Below, one piece after another: positions 1 through 7,897 of a stretch of DNA of 16,255 bases. The notes under the pieces were generated by a model that worked only from the letters and a program-made list of their open reading frames with translations, was not told where the DNA came from and did not search any database. The stretch's first letter is position 1, and every line of letters begins with the position of its first letter. Source of the stretch: QWPN01 sp044360305 (GTDB lineage Bacteria > Planctomycetota > Planctomycetia > Pirellulales > UBA1268); assembly GCA_044360305.1 (NCBI GenBank), contig JBIKKQ010000072.1, positions 1 through 16,255 on the forward strand, in the 5' to 3' direction. Made by a program: the position numbers and the translations under genes.

Positions 1-1
1 G

Positions 2-262
2 ATCTGCGGCGAGAACGCCCGCAGCGAGGACATGACGGTCAACCCCACGAAGGAAAAGAAGCTCACCAACATGCGGGCCACCGGCAGCGACCGCAACATC
101 CTCCTCAAGCCCCCGCGCCGGATGTCCCTGGAGGAGGCGCTCGAATACATCGAGGAGGACGAACTGGTGGAGGTCACCCCGGCGGTGATCCGGCTGCGGA
201 AGATCCTCCTCTCCGAGCACGAGCGGCGCAAGGTGTCGCGGCAGAAGGCGACGGCGACCTGA
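2..262 (+). CDS. typA: TypA/BipA ribosome-associated GTPase, C-terminal fragment
   Basis: Only the last 86 codons lie in the window; the reading frame is open from base 2 and stops with TGA at 260-262. The visible peptide has the hallmark C-terminal end of TypA/BipA: a GENARSEDMTVNPTKEKKLT stretch, then NMRATGSD, then PPRRMSLEEALEYIEEDE and LVEVTPAVIRLRKILLSEHE. This part belongs to the unique C-terminal domain that docks the protein on the ribosome; the GTPase domain lies upstream, outside the window. The family is a translational GTPase related to EF-G and LepA, acting in the cytoplasm in ribosome assembly and stress or cold adaptation. An internal ATG at base 32 is not a start, because homology continues upstream of it. 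The end is followed by about 216 bases without a gene before rpsU. Confidence 0.9.
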   Translation: MCGENARSEDMTVNPTKEKKLTNMRATGSDRNILLKPPRRMSLEEALEYIEEDELVEVTPAVIRLRKILLSEHERRKVSRQKATAT

Positions 263-387
263 GCCCCAACGGGGCGGATGGCCGGGGTCAGCCGGCGGCC
301 GGGCCCTGGTGCCGGGCCGAAGCGGGCCCGGTTTCGCCGCCCCAAGCCGCTGCCGCACCGCCTCCCGGAGTCCCGGCAGAGCCCCGA
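263..387. other. Intergenic stretch with no recognised gene
   Basis: This GC-rich spacer lies between the typA stop and the rpsU promoter. A reading frame runs through it into rpsU from an ATG at 278, but the translation (Arg/Pro/Gly-rich) has no resemblance to S21 or any family I know. It is better read as non-coding leader and spacer. I see no convincing terminator for typA here. Confidence 0.5.
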
Positions 388-416
388 TGGACGCGCGGAC
401 GGGGACTTCCTATACT
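388..416 (+). promoter_or_regulatory. Sigma-70-type promoter for rpsU
   Basis: TGGACG (388-393) is separated by exactly 17 bases from TATACT (411-416), matching the housekeeping consensus at 4 of 6 and 5 of 6 positions. Transcription would start near 423, giving an untranslated leader of about 56 bases before the rpsU ATG at 479. This is one of the clearest canonical promoters in the window. It is seen in sequence only, with no start-site data. Confidence 0.6.
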
Positions 417-478
417 TCCCCCTTCGCGAGTCGGCATCCGGCCCCGCGATCGTGGCATTTCAGGTTTTCGGAGCACGC

Positions 479-673
479 ATGGTCAAGTTGACGGTACGGG
501 AACGCGAAAGCATCCAGGAGGCGGTTCGTCGCTTCCGCAAATTGGTCGAGCGGAGCGGCATCAAGAAGGAGATGCGCCGCCGCGAGTTCTTCGAGAAGCC
601 GAGCGAAACCAAGCGTCGCGCCCGCCTCCGCGCCGAACGCCGCACGAAGCGCAACCGGCTCCTCGGCGTCTGA
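479..673 (+). CDS. rpsU: Small ribosomal subunit protein bS21
   Basis: A 64-residue, strongly basic protein starting MVKLTVRERESIQEAVRRFR and continuing KLVERSGIKKEMRRREFFEK, then PSETKRRARLRAERRTKRNR. This is the standard layout of bS21, which sits on the 30S platform near the anti-Shine-Dalgarno end of 16S rRNA and helps initiation. The length is normal for the family. I place the start at 479 rather than the upstream in-frame ATG at 278 because homology begins exactly at MVKLTV. GGAG at 470-473 gives a Shine-Dalgarno five bases before this ATG, and a promoter lies at 388-416. It is monocistronic: the next gene, nadC, is convergent and ends 60 bases downstream. Planctomycetes often place rpsU alone like this. 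Confidence 0.95.
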   Translation: MVKLTVRERESIQEAVRRFRKLVERSGIKKEMRRREFFEKPSETKRRARLRAERRTKRNRLLGV

Positions 674-733
674 TCTCCCCCGCCTCCCGCGCCTGCTCGC
701 AGCCCGCGGCGCCCGCGGCCATCGCGAGCGGCT

Positions 734-1681
734 TCAGCCCCAGTCGAGTGCCACGTCGAGCCATGGGGCGTCGTGCGTCGGCCAGCCGGTGCTGACCCGG
801 TCCACGCCCGTGGCGGCGATCGCCGCCACCGTCTCCAGGCGAATCCCGCCCGATGCCTCGAGGACCACGGCCGGAGCCCTCGCGTTTCGCAGGGCCACGC
901 AGCGGGCCAGTTCCGCGGTCCCCATGTTGTCGAGCAGGACGACGTCGGGGGCGGCGTCGAGCACGGCGGGCAGTTGCCGTTCGGAGTCGATCTCGATCTC
1001 CACGACCATCGCCGCGGCCCGCGCGGGAGGAAACGAAGTCCGGACGAACTCCCGGCCGCGCAGCACGGCCGCGGCCGGAGACAGCCCCGCGGCCGCGGCC
1101 GCCGCCAGGTGGTTGTCCTTGATGAGGATGGCGTCGTAGAGCCCCATGCGGTGGTTCCAGCCGCCCCCGGTCCGCACGGCGTACTTGTCGAGCAACCGCC
1201 AGCCGGGCACCGTCTTGCGCGTGTCGTAGACGCGGCAGGGCGTGCCCGCCACGGCATCGACCAGCCGGCGGGTCGCCGTGGCGATCCCGGAAAGGCGGCC
1301 GAGCAGGTTGAGGATCACCCGCTCCGCGCCGAGGATGCCGCGGGTCGGTCCGACGAGCGTCGCCAGCGTCTCACCGGCCACCACGACCGCCCCGTCGGCG
1401 ACGCGGGGTACGAGCCGCAGGCCCGTGCCGGCGACCTCGGCGACGACGGCCGCGGCCGGCAACCCCGCCACCACGCCCGGCCTGCGGGCGACCACGCGGA
1501 GTTCGCTGGCGGCCGCCGCCGCCACGATGGCCACGCTCGTCCAGTCGCACTCGTGCCCCAGGTCCTCGGCAAACCAGTCGGCGGCCAGCCGGGCGACGTG
1601 GGCCGCGAGCCGGTCGTCCCACGCGGACTGGCGAAACTCGGGGCAGGCAGAGGCGTGGGCGTGGGGAGGCAACGCGTTCAT
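734..1681 (-). CDS. nadC: Nicotinate-nucleotide pyrophosphorylase (quinolinate phosphoribosyltransferase)
   Basis: A 315-residue cytoplasmic enzyme. It converts quinolinate and PRPP to nicotinate mononucleotide, CO2 and pyrophosphate, the last step of de novo NAD precursor synthesis. Visible family signatures in order: EDLGHECDWTS near residues 39-49; ERVILNLLGRLSGIAT at 120-135; TRKTVPGWRLLDKYAVRTGGG at 154-174, which carries the substrate-binding Arg and Lys; NHRMGLYDAILIKDNH at 176-191; EIEIDSERQL at 228-237; VLLDNM at 248-253; LEASGGI at 274-280; and GWPTH at 299-303. I chose the ATG at 1681 because the 28 extra residues of the longer frame (from 1765) are translated promoter DNA with no homology. 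The length is slightly above the usual 280-300 because of the Ala-rich N-terminus. It is divergent from comEA, sharing a symmetric promoter-like element. nadA and nadB are not in the window. Confidence 0.93.
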   Translation of the reverse strand: MNALPPHAHASACPEFRQSAWDDRLAAHVARLAADWFAEDLGHECDWTSVAIVAAAAASELRVVARRPGVVAGLPAAAVVAEVAGTGLRLVPRVADGAVVVAGETLATLVGPTRGILGAERVILNLLGRLSGIATATRRLVDAVAGTPCRVYDTRKTVPGWRLLDKYAVRTGGGWNHRMGLYDAILIKDNHLAAAAAAGLSPAAAVLRGREFVRTSFPPARAAAMVVEIEIDSERQLPAVLDAAPDVVLLDNMGTAELARCVALRNARAPAVVLEASGGIRLETVAAIAATGVDRVSTGWPTHDAPWLDVALDWG

Positions 1682-1724
1682 GGCCGGGGAGAAGGGGGAC
1701 TGGCGGCGGCCGCTGCCGCGGGAT

Positions 1725-1735
1725 CGGGTATCGTA
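1725..1735. promoter_or_regulatory. Symmetric -10-like element between nadC and comEA
   Basis: CGGGTATCGTA contains TATCGT (1729-1734) reading toward comEA and, on the other strand, TACGAT (1735-1730) reading toward nadC. It lies 39 bases from the comEA ATG and 48 bases from the nadC ATG. The same 11 bases occur at 7145-7155 between corA and the ATP synthase operon. No clear -35 box is visible on either side. Reading it as a shared divergent promoter is inference from position, symmetry and recurrence. Confidence 0.45.
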
Positions 1736-1773
1736 ACAGGCAGACGGCAGGTCCCCCACCTCCACGGTTCCCG

Positions 1774-2150
1774 ATGCATCCGACCGACTCCGGACCGCGC
1801 CAATTCGCCACGCACGTCCAGCCGCTGCTGGCGGCGGCCGTGGCCTGCGCGCTGGCCGGCATCGCGGCCTGGCTGACGCTCACCGGCGGCCGCCGCGGGC
1901 TCGTCCACCACGATGCCCCGCCGGCGGCCACGGCCCGCTACACGGTGAACGTCAACACCGCAGGCGTCGAGGAACTGGCCCAGCTGCCCGGGCTCGGGCC
2001 GGCGACGGCCCGTCGGCTGGTCGATCACCGCCGCCAGCACGGCCCGTTCGCCCGGCTCGACGATCTGCTCGACGTGCCGGGCATCGGTCCGGCCACGCTG
2101 GCGGCGATCCGGCCTCACCTCCGCCCGATCGCCCCCCGGGAGACGACGCC

Positions 2151-2154
<4 letters not shown>
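1774..2154 (+). CDS. ComEA-like helix-hairpin-helix protein with membrane anchor
   Basis: A 126-residue protein with an N-terminal hydrophobic anchor (about residues 16-37), a short linker, and a C-terminal ComEA-type domain. That domain contains YTVNVNTAGVEELAQLPGLG (56-75) and a second hairpin, VPGIGP (101-106). Paired (L/V)PG(L/I)GP hairpins contact the DNA backbone without sequence preference. ComEA-family proteins bind incoming double-stranded DNA at the outer face of the membrane during natural transformation; many environmental bacteria carry similar short HhH proteins whose role is untested. The last bases overlap the uvrB start (ATGA at 2151-2154), so the two are probably co-transcribed and translationally coupled. 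No comEC or type IV pilus gene is in view. The HhH assignment is firm; the competence role is tentative. Confidence 0.85.
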
Positions 2155-4229
<2,075 letters not shown>

Positions 4230-4255
4230 TCCGCGGCCGCCCCGGGCCGATGGCG

Positions 4256-4261
4256 TACGAT
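4256..4261 (+). promoter_or_regulatory. -10-like hexamer immediately before the histidine kinase ATG
   Basis: TACGAT ends six bases before the ATG at 4268. A -10 box in this position would start transcription at or near the A of the start codon, so the mRNA would be leaderless. The same spacing is seen before the atpZ-like gene at 7161. No -35 is recognisable. An alternative is that the kinase starts at 4250 and is expressed from the uvrB transcript. Confidence 0.35.
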
Positions 4262-4267
4262 GACGGC

Positions 4268-5341
4268 ATGGCTGCAACCCACGCCTCCCAGTCGCCGTCC
4301 GCCGCCGACATCGAGGCCGATACGGCGGCCGCCTTCGCCGATCAGGCGGCCCTGTGGGCCGCCGTCGGCCGGGCCAGCGGCGAGTACATCGCGGTCGTCG
4401 ATCGCAACGGCGTCATCCGCTCCTGCAACCGGGTGGACGACGGGTTCAGGGTCGAGGACGTCGTCGGGCACGAGCTCACGCAGTTCACACTGCCCGAGTC
4501 GTCCACCGCCCTGCGCCGGGCACTGGCCGAGGTGTTCGCGACCGGCGAGGACCGCACCCTCGAGACCACCGTCCGGCGACTGAGCGGGGAGCTCAACTAC
4601 TTCTGCCTCAGGCTCGCGCCGGTCGTCCATCAGGGGCGGACGGTCGCCGTGCTGGCCTGCTGCGCGAGCACCCTGCCGCTGCGGGCCTCGGAGGAGCGGC
4701 TGCGTCGCGAACGACATGTGCTCGGTCAACTGCTCGAGACCCAGGAACGCGAACGGCAGGTGGTGTCGTACGAGATCCACGACGGCCTCGCGCAGTACGT
4801 GGCCGGCGCCCTGATGCACCTCGAGGCCTTCGCGCATGCGAATCCGGGCTGCGCCGCGGCGCCCGAGCTTCACGAGGCGATTCGGCTGGTGCGGCTGGCC
4901 GCCGACGAGTCGCGCCGGCTGATCGGCGGCCTGCGGCCACCGGCCCTCGACGAACTCGGAATCGCCGAGGCGATCGAGTCGCTGGTGGCGGAGGCGCGGG
5001 CCGACATCCCCGTGGTCGAGTTCACGCACGACCTGCCCGGGCCGCGACTGCAGCCGCAGATGGAGACCGCGGTGTTTCGCATCGTGCAGGAGTCGCTGAC
5101 CAATGTCCGCAAGCACGCCCGGGCGACGTCGGCCCGGGTCGTCCTGACCCGCTCCGCCGACCGGCTGCGGATCGCGGTCAGCGACGACGGAGCGGGATTC
5201 GACCCGCGGGCGGTGCCCGACGACCGGTTCGGACTGGAGGGCATCCGGCAGCGGGCCCGGCTGTTCGGCGGCGAGCCGGAAATCACAACGGCCCCCGGGG
5301 CCGGCACCACGATCGTGGTGTCGCTGCCGGTGCCGGCCTGA
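4268..5341 (+). CDS. Soluble PAS-domain sensor histidine kinase, HisKA_3/NarL-partner type
   Basis: A 357-residue protein from this start; an ATG at 4250 would add six residues. The N-terminal part is a PAS-like sensor (about 35-150, with EYIAVVDRNGVIRSCNRVDD near its start). A dimerisation helix with HisKA_3 signature ETQERERQVVSYEIHDGLAQ follows; the predicted phospho-acceptor is His171 in EIHDGL. Then come the HATPase elements: N-box ESLTNVRKHA (Asn279), G1 DDGAGFDP (Asp307), and a G2-like FGLEGIRQRA. HisKA_3 kinases normally phosphorylate NarL/FixJ-type regulators. No transmembrane segment or signal peptide is visible, so it should sense a cytoplasmic signal. The PAS ligand cannot be told. 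No response regulator is adjacent: the next gene is convergent. It starts 38 bases after uvrB and may be read through from it, or use the box at 4256. Confidence 0.9.
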   Translation: MAATHASQSPSAADIEADTAAAFADQAALWAAVGRASGEYIAVVDRNGVIRSCNRVDDGFRVEDVVGHELTQFTLPESSTALRRALAEVFATGEDRTLETTVRRLSGELNYFCLRLAPVVHQGRTVAVLACCASTLPLRASEERLRRERHVLGQLLETQERERQVVSYEIHDGLAQYVAGALMHLEAFAHANPGCAAAPELHEAIRLVRLAADESRRLIGGLRPPALDELGIAEAIESLVAEARADIPVVEFTHDLPGPRLQPQMETAVFRIVQESLTNVRKHARATSARVVLTRSADRLRIAVSDDGAGFDPRAVPDDRFGLEGIRQRARLFGGEPEITTAPGAGTTIVVSLPVPA

Positions 5342-5379
5342 CGTCGGCTGCCGGATTGCCCGCCACCCGCCCGAGCCGG

Positions 5380-5622
5380 TCAGGCGGCCTTGCGCAGCCC
5401 GTCGAGCGACCGGCCAAGGCGGCGCCGGGCCGTGCCCTGAGGGGCCGCGGCCTCGAGCACGGTGGGCTCGGGCCGGACGACGAGCCGCTCCCGGAGCGAC
5501 TGGGCCAGCGCCGGCCCGAAATCCTCCTCCTTGCTCCGGGTGCCGATGTCATCGACGGCGTCGGCCAGCCCGAGCACCACGGCCTGCCGCACGCCTTCCC
5601 GCAACCAGTTGAAAAATGTCAT
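5380..5622 (-). CDS. Small hypothetical protein (MTFFNWLREG family), function unknown
   Basis: An 80-residue protein beginning MTFFNWLREGVRQAVVLGLA and followed by an acidic stretch (DAVDDIGTRSKEEDFGPALA) and an Arg/Ala-rich C-terminus ending LDGLRKAA. I chose the ATG at 5622 because a good Shine-Dalgarno (GGGAGG, on the minus strand near 5630-5635) sits just upstream, and because the longer frame to 5847 translates into low-complexity Arg/Pro sequence. I recall similar short proteins in Pirellulales genomes but know no function. The N-terminus could form an amphipathic helix; there is no clear transmembrane segment and no cysteine pair for metal binding. It is convergent with the histidine kinase (38-base gap) and divergent from tRNA-Gln. 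It may instead be a lineage-specific orphan. Confidence 0.7.
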   Translation of the reverse strand: MTFFNWLREGVRQAVVLGLADAVDDIGTRSKEEDFGPALAQSLRERLVVRPEPTVLEAAAPQGTARRRLGRSLDGLRKAA

Positions 5623-5787
5623 CTGCAGTCCCTCCCGTTCCCTGCCTATTCGCGCCCGGTCGTCTACGGGGCCCGGAGAACGTATCGGCAGCGGCGCGGC
5701 GCCGGTCGATGCCGGGGCCGGCAGGTGTCGGCTCCGGCCCCTGGGCGGGATGGGCCGTCGTGGAAAATCGTGCCGGGCACGGCGGAA
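5623..5787. other. Intergenic stretch, no gene recognised
   Basis: The spacer lies between the small minus-strand gene and the tRNA-Gln promoter. A TACGTT hexamer on the minus strand (5684-5679) could be a -10 box for the 80-residue gene, about 57 bases from its ATG. This is weak. Short frames through the region give compositionally biased peptides and I do not call them genes. Confidence 0.4.
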
Positions 5788-5816
5788 TTGCCGATTCAGT
5801 GCCGGCGATGTAGGCT
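5788..5816 (+). promoter_or_regulatory. Sigma-70-type promoter for tRNA-Gln
   Basis: TTGCCG (5788-5793), a 17-base spacer, then TAGGCT (5811-5816), preceded by TG one base away from an extended -10 layout. It ends 63 bases before the first base of the tRNA, so a 5' leader of roughly 57 bases would be removed by RNase P. The spacing is ideal and the gene is stand-alone, which supports the call. Confidence 0.55.
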
Positions 5817-5879
5817 CCGCTGCCGGCAATCGCTTCGCAGCCGCCACGGCGGGCTGGAGGCTGACGGCGCCCCTGCGAT

Positions 5880-5950
5880 TGGGGAATGGTGTAACGGTAG
5901 CACGACTGGCTCTGAACCAGTTAGTCTAGGTTCGAATCCTAGTTCCCCAG
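5880..5950 (+). tRNA. tRNA-Gln (anticodon CUG)
   Basis: A 71-base cloverleaf without encoded CCA. The acceptor stem pairs TGGGGAA (5880-5886) with TTCCCCA (5943-5949), and the discriminator base is G5950. The D arm is GTGT/GCAC (5889-5892 with 5900-5903, including a G-U). The anticodon stem is ACTGG/CCAGT (5905-5909 with 5917-5921), with loop CTCTGAA, so the anticodon is CTG at 5912-5914, reading CAG. The T arm is CTAGG/CCTAG around TTCGAAT (5926-5942). The weak first pair (U1-A72) is a known identity feature of glutamine tRNAs. CTT rather than CCA follows the discriminator base, so CCA must be added enzymatically. Confidence 0.95.
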
Positions 5951-5977
5951 CTTTCACCCTCACGCGCCGGGGGGCTT

Positions 5978-5997
5978 GTCTCGCAGACCCGTGAGAC
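5978..5997. terminator. Hairpin between tRNA-Gln and corA
   Basis: GTCTCGC (5978-5984) pairs with GTGAGAC (5991-5997), seven base pairs including one G-U, around a six-base loop. It lies 27 bases past the tRNA and 17 bases past the convergent corA stop, so it could serve both strands. Neither side has a proper U-tract, so intrinsic termination is uncertain. Confidence 0.35.
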
Positions 5998-6014
5998 GCC
6001 TTGTCCGGCCGCGG

Positions 6015-7118
6015 TCAGTGCCAGCGGCGCAGCCAGCCGCGGCGCCAGAAAAACACGACCATCCCGACCGTCGTCGCCAGCATCATCGCCAGCGCCACCA
6101 GGCTGCCGTAGGGAAACCGCAGCAGCGGCATGTTCCACGGGGAGCTGGTGTCGAAGTTCATCCCGTAAAACCCGGTGATGAACGTCAGCGGCATGAAGAT
6201 CGTGGCGATCACCGCCAGCACCTTCATCACGTCGTTCATCCGGTTGTTGAGGCTTGCCAGGTAGATGTCCCGCAGGTCGCTGCCGATCTCGCGGTAGTTC
6301 TCCATCAGGTCGAGCAGTTCCATGGTGTGGTCGTAGCAGTCGCGGAAGTGCGCCCGGGCGTGCTCCCCGACCAGCGGCGTCGGCTCGCGGCCGAGGGCGT
6401 GGAGCAGGTCACGGGTCGGCCACAGGGCCCGACGCAGCGTCATCAGGTCGTTGCGGACGTCGTGGATCGTCACCAGCGTCCCCCGGGCCGGCCGGTCGAG
6501 GGCTTCCTCCTCGAGCGTTTCCAGCCGGTCGCCGAACTGCTCGAGCACTGGAAAATAGCCGTCGATCAGCACGTCGAGGAGCAGGGCGCAGAGGGCGTCG
6601 GCCCCCTCCGCGCCGATCCGCGTCCGCCCGTGACGAATCCGCCGACGGATCGACTCGAACGGGTCGCCCGCCTGCCGCTCCCGAAACGTGATCACGTACC
6701 GGTCGCCGAGAAAGATGCAGATCGGGTCGGTGACGATCGCCTCGCCGTCGAGCCGCACCGTGCGGGCGGCGACCAGTACCTGGTGGCCGAAAATCTCCAC
6801 CTTCGGCCGTTCGTCCGGCGTCACCGCGTCCTCGAGGGCCAGTTCGCCGATCTCGAACACCCGGCCGATCAGGGAGGCCGCCGCGGGATCGTCGAGGCCC
6901 TCGACGTCGATCCAGACCACCGGCCATTTTTCCCGGGCGGCGGCGAGTTCCTCCGGCCGGAGGATCGTGGTCTCCTCGGTCGTCGTGCCGTCGCAGGCCA
7001 GCATCCGCAACGTCGCGGGCACGGACGGCGTCCCCGCCGAAGGGCCGGCCGAAGCGCCGACCGGCCCGAGGTCGGGGCGGCGATGGCGACGACGACGGCG
7101 GTGCTTTCGGGATGGCAT
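6015..7118 (-). CDS. corA: CorA-family Mg2+/Co2+ transporter
   Basis: A 367-residue inner-membrane channel. A very basic N-terminus (RKHRRRRRHRR, residues 4-14) and a low-complexity linker precede the large cytoplasmic alpha/beta domain (about 50-240). A long helix leads to TM1 (about 298-318), which ends with the diagnostic YGMNF motif (318-322), the selectivity filter of the pentameric pore. After a short periplasmic loop (DTSSPWNMPLLRFPYGS), TM2 (about 339-357) is followed by a basic tail, RRGWLRRWH. Family proteins let Mg2+ enter the cell and are gated by cytoplasmic Mg2+. I chose the ATG at 7118 because upstream codons in frame translate the promoter region. The gene is divergent from the ATP synthase operon with 42 bases between starts and a symmetric -10-like element in the gap. 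The substrate (Mg2+, Co2+ or Zn2+) cannot be settled from sequence. Confidence 0.93.
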   Translation of the reverse strand: MPSRKHRRRRRHRRPDLGPVGASAGPSAGTPSVPATLRMLACDGTTTEETTILRPEELAAAREKWPVVWIDVEGLDDPAAASLIGRVFEIGELALEDAVTPDERPKVEIFGHQVLVAARTVRLDGEAIVTDPICIFLGDRYVITFRERQAGDPFESIRRRIRHGRTRIGAEGADALCALLLDVLIDGYFPVLEQFGDRLETLEEEALDRPARGTLVTIHDVRNDLMTLRRALWPTRDLLHALGREPTPLVGEHARAHFRDCYDHTMELLDLMENYREIGSDLRDIYLASLNNRMNDVMKVLAVIATIFMPLTFITGFYGMNFDTSSPWNMPLLRFPYGSLVALAMMLATTVGMVVFFWRRGWLRRWH

Positions 7119-7144
7119 GACGCGGCGCCCCGGAGGCCGAAAAA

Positions 7145-7155
7145 CGGGTATCGTA
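7145..7155. promoter_or_regulatory. Symmetric -10-like element between corA and the ATP synthase operon
   Basis: CGGGTATCGTA, identical to 1725-1735. TATCGT (7149-7154) points to the atpZ-like gene and ends six bases before its ATG at 7161, which would give a leaderless message. On the other strand TACGAT (7155-7150) points to corA, 31 bases from its ATG. The core GGGTATCGTACCCC is an imperfect palindrome. No -35 box is recognisable. The promoter role is inferred. Confidence 0.5.
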
Positions 7156-7160
7156 CCCCG

Positions 7161-7376
7161 ATGCCCCGCGAATCTCATCCATCGCCGGTCGGAGAAGCCC
7201 TCGCCTGGGCGTCCCGGATCATCGCCATGGGGTGCGTGATGTTTCTGCCCGCCGTGGCCGGACGGTGGCTCGACGCCCGGGCAGGCAGCGGTTTTTTCGC
7301 CCCGCTGGGCCTCGTCGTCGGGTTCGTCGCGGGCCTCTCCTGGATCGTCCAACTGTCGCGGAGGAAGCCGGGGTGA
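7161..7376 (+). CDS. AtpZ/AtpI-type small membrane protein of the F0F1 operon
   Basis: A 71-residue protein with two hydrophobic segments (about 14-36 and 45-65), typical of the AtpZ group (F0F1-ATPase gene 1 family). It has the usual P(x)3GRWLDAR motif between the helices (residues 30-40) and the Gly-rich second helix. Family members are encoded first in many atp operons. They are thought to assist c-ring assembly or Mg2+ supply but are not part of the finished enzyme. It overlaps the next gene by GTGA (7373-7376), a sign of translational coupling. The start has no Shine-Dalgarno; a -10-like TATCGT lies six bases upstream. A second AtpI-like gene follows immediately, so the pair probably corresponds to the atpZ-atpI pair of other bacteria. 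Confidence 0.8.
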   Translation: MPRESHPSPVGEALAWASRIIAMGCVMFLPAVAGRWLDARAGSGFFAPLGLVVGFVAGLSWIVQLSRRKPG

Positions 7377-7807
7377 ACCGTTCGACGCAGGTTCCTGACC
7401 GTGCCTGGACCCTCGTCGGGGTGGTCGGCCTCGTGGCAACGGCCGGCGTCGTCGCCGGGCTCGCCATCCTGCTGGGGGCGACACGGCGGCCCGCGGGGGC
7501 CAAGGCGGTGGCATTCGCAGCGGCCGTCTGCCTGGCAGGGGCCGTCGCAGGATGGCTGCTGGCCCGGTGGCCGGTGTCGATCCCAGCCCGCCGGGTGGCC
7601 CACGGCCTCGGCGGGGCGGGCGTCCGGCTGTTCACGCCGCTCCTGGCCCTCGGCTGGATCCAGGCAGCCGCACCGGAGCTGCGGCAGGCCGGGGCAGGGG
7701 AGTGCCTGCTGGTTTTTTACCTGTCGCTCCTTGCAGTCGAGATTTTCCTGCACATCATGGGGGAGCGGGCGACGAGGAAAAACAGCGAGAAAAACTCTTC
7801 GAATTGA
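7373..7807 (+). CDS. Four-helix membrane protein, probable ATP synthase subunit I (AtpI-like)
   Basis: A 144-residue protein starting with GTG at 7373, inside the stop of the preceding gene. The upstream part of the longer frame is an out-of-frame shadow of that gene. Four hydrophobic segments are visible, at about 12-35, 44-64, 84-101 and 110-129, with a hydrophilic C-terminal tail, ERATRKNSEKNSSN. Topology, length and position between the atpZ-like gene and atpB match AtpI, a poorly conserved accessory protein that promotes c-ring assembly in several bacteria. Direct sequence similarity is weak, so the call rests mainly on context and topology. It is followed by 90 bases before atpB. An AtpR-like protein of N-type ATPases is less likely because the gene order here is the classical one. 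Confidence 0.65.
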   Translation: MNRSTQVPDRAWTLVGVVGLVATAGVVAGLAILLGATRRPAGAKAVAFAAAVCLAGAVAGWLLARWPVSIPARRVAHGLGGAGVRLFTPLLALGWIQAAAPELRQAGAGECLLVFYLSLLAVEIFLHIMGERATRKNSEKNSSN

Positions 7808-7897
7808 CGAATCCGGGAGTCGTCCCACAGACTGTGCGGCCCGCGTCGGCGGATGGACTCACTCGTCCGTCGCCGACAGCCGAGAATCGAGCCACCG

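Noticed and set aside
278..478. N-terminal extension of rpsU from an ATG at 278
   Set aside because: It would span the promoter at 388-416, and S21 homology starts exactly at 479 with its own Shine-Dalgarno.
674..733. Rho-independent terminator between rpsU and nadC
   Set aside because: Only a short palindromic CCGCGG repeat with a three-base loop and no T-run on either strand. Not distinguishable from chance at this GC content.
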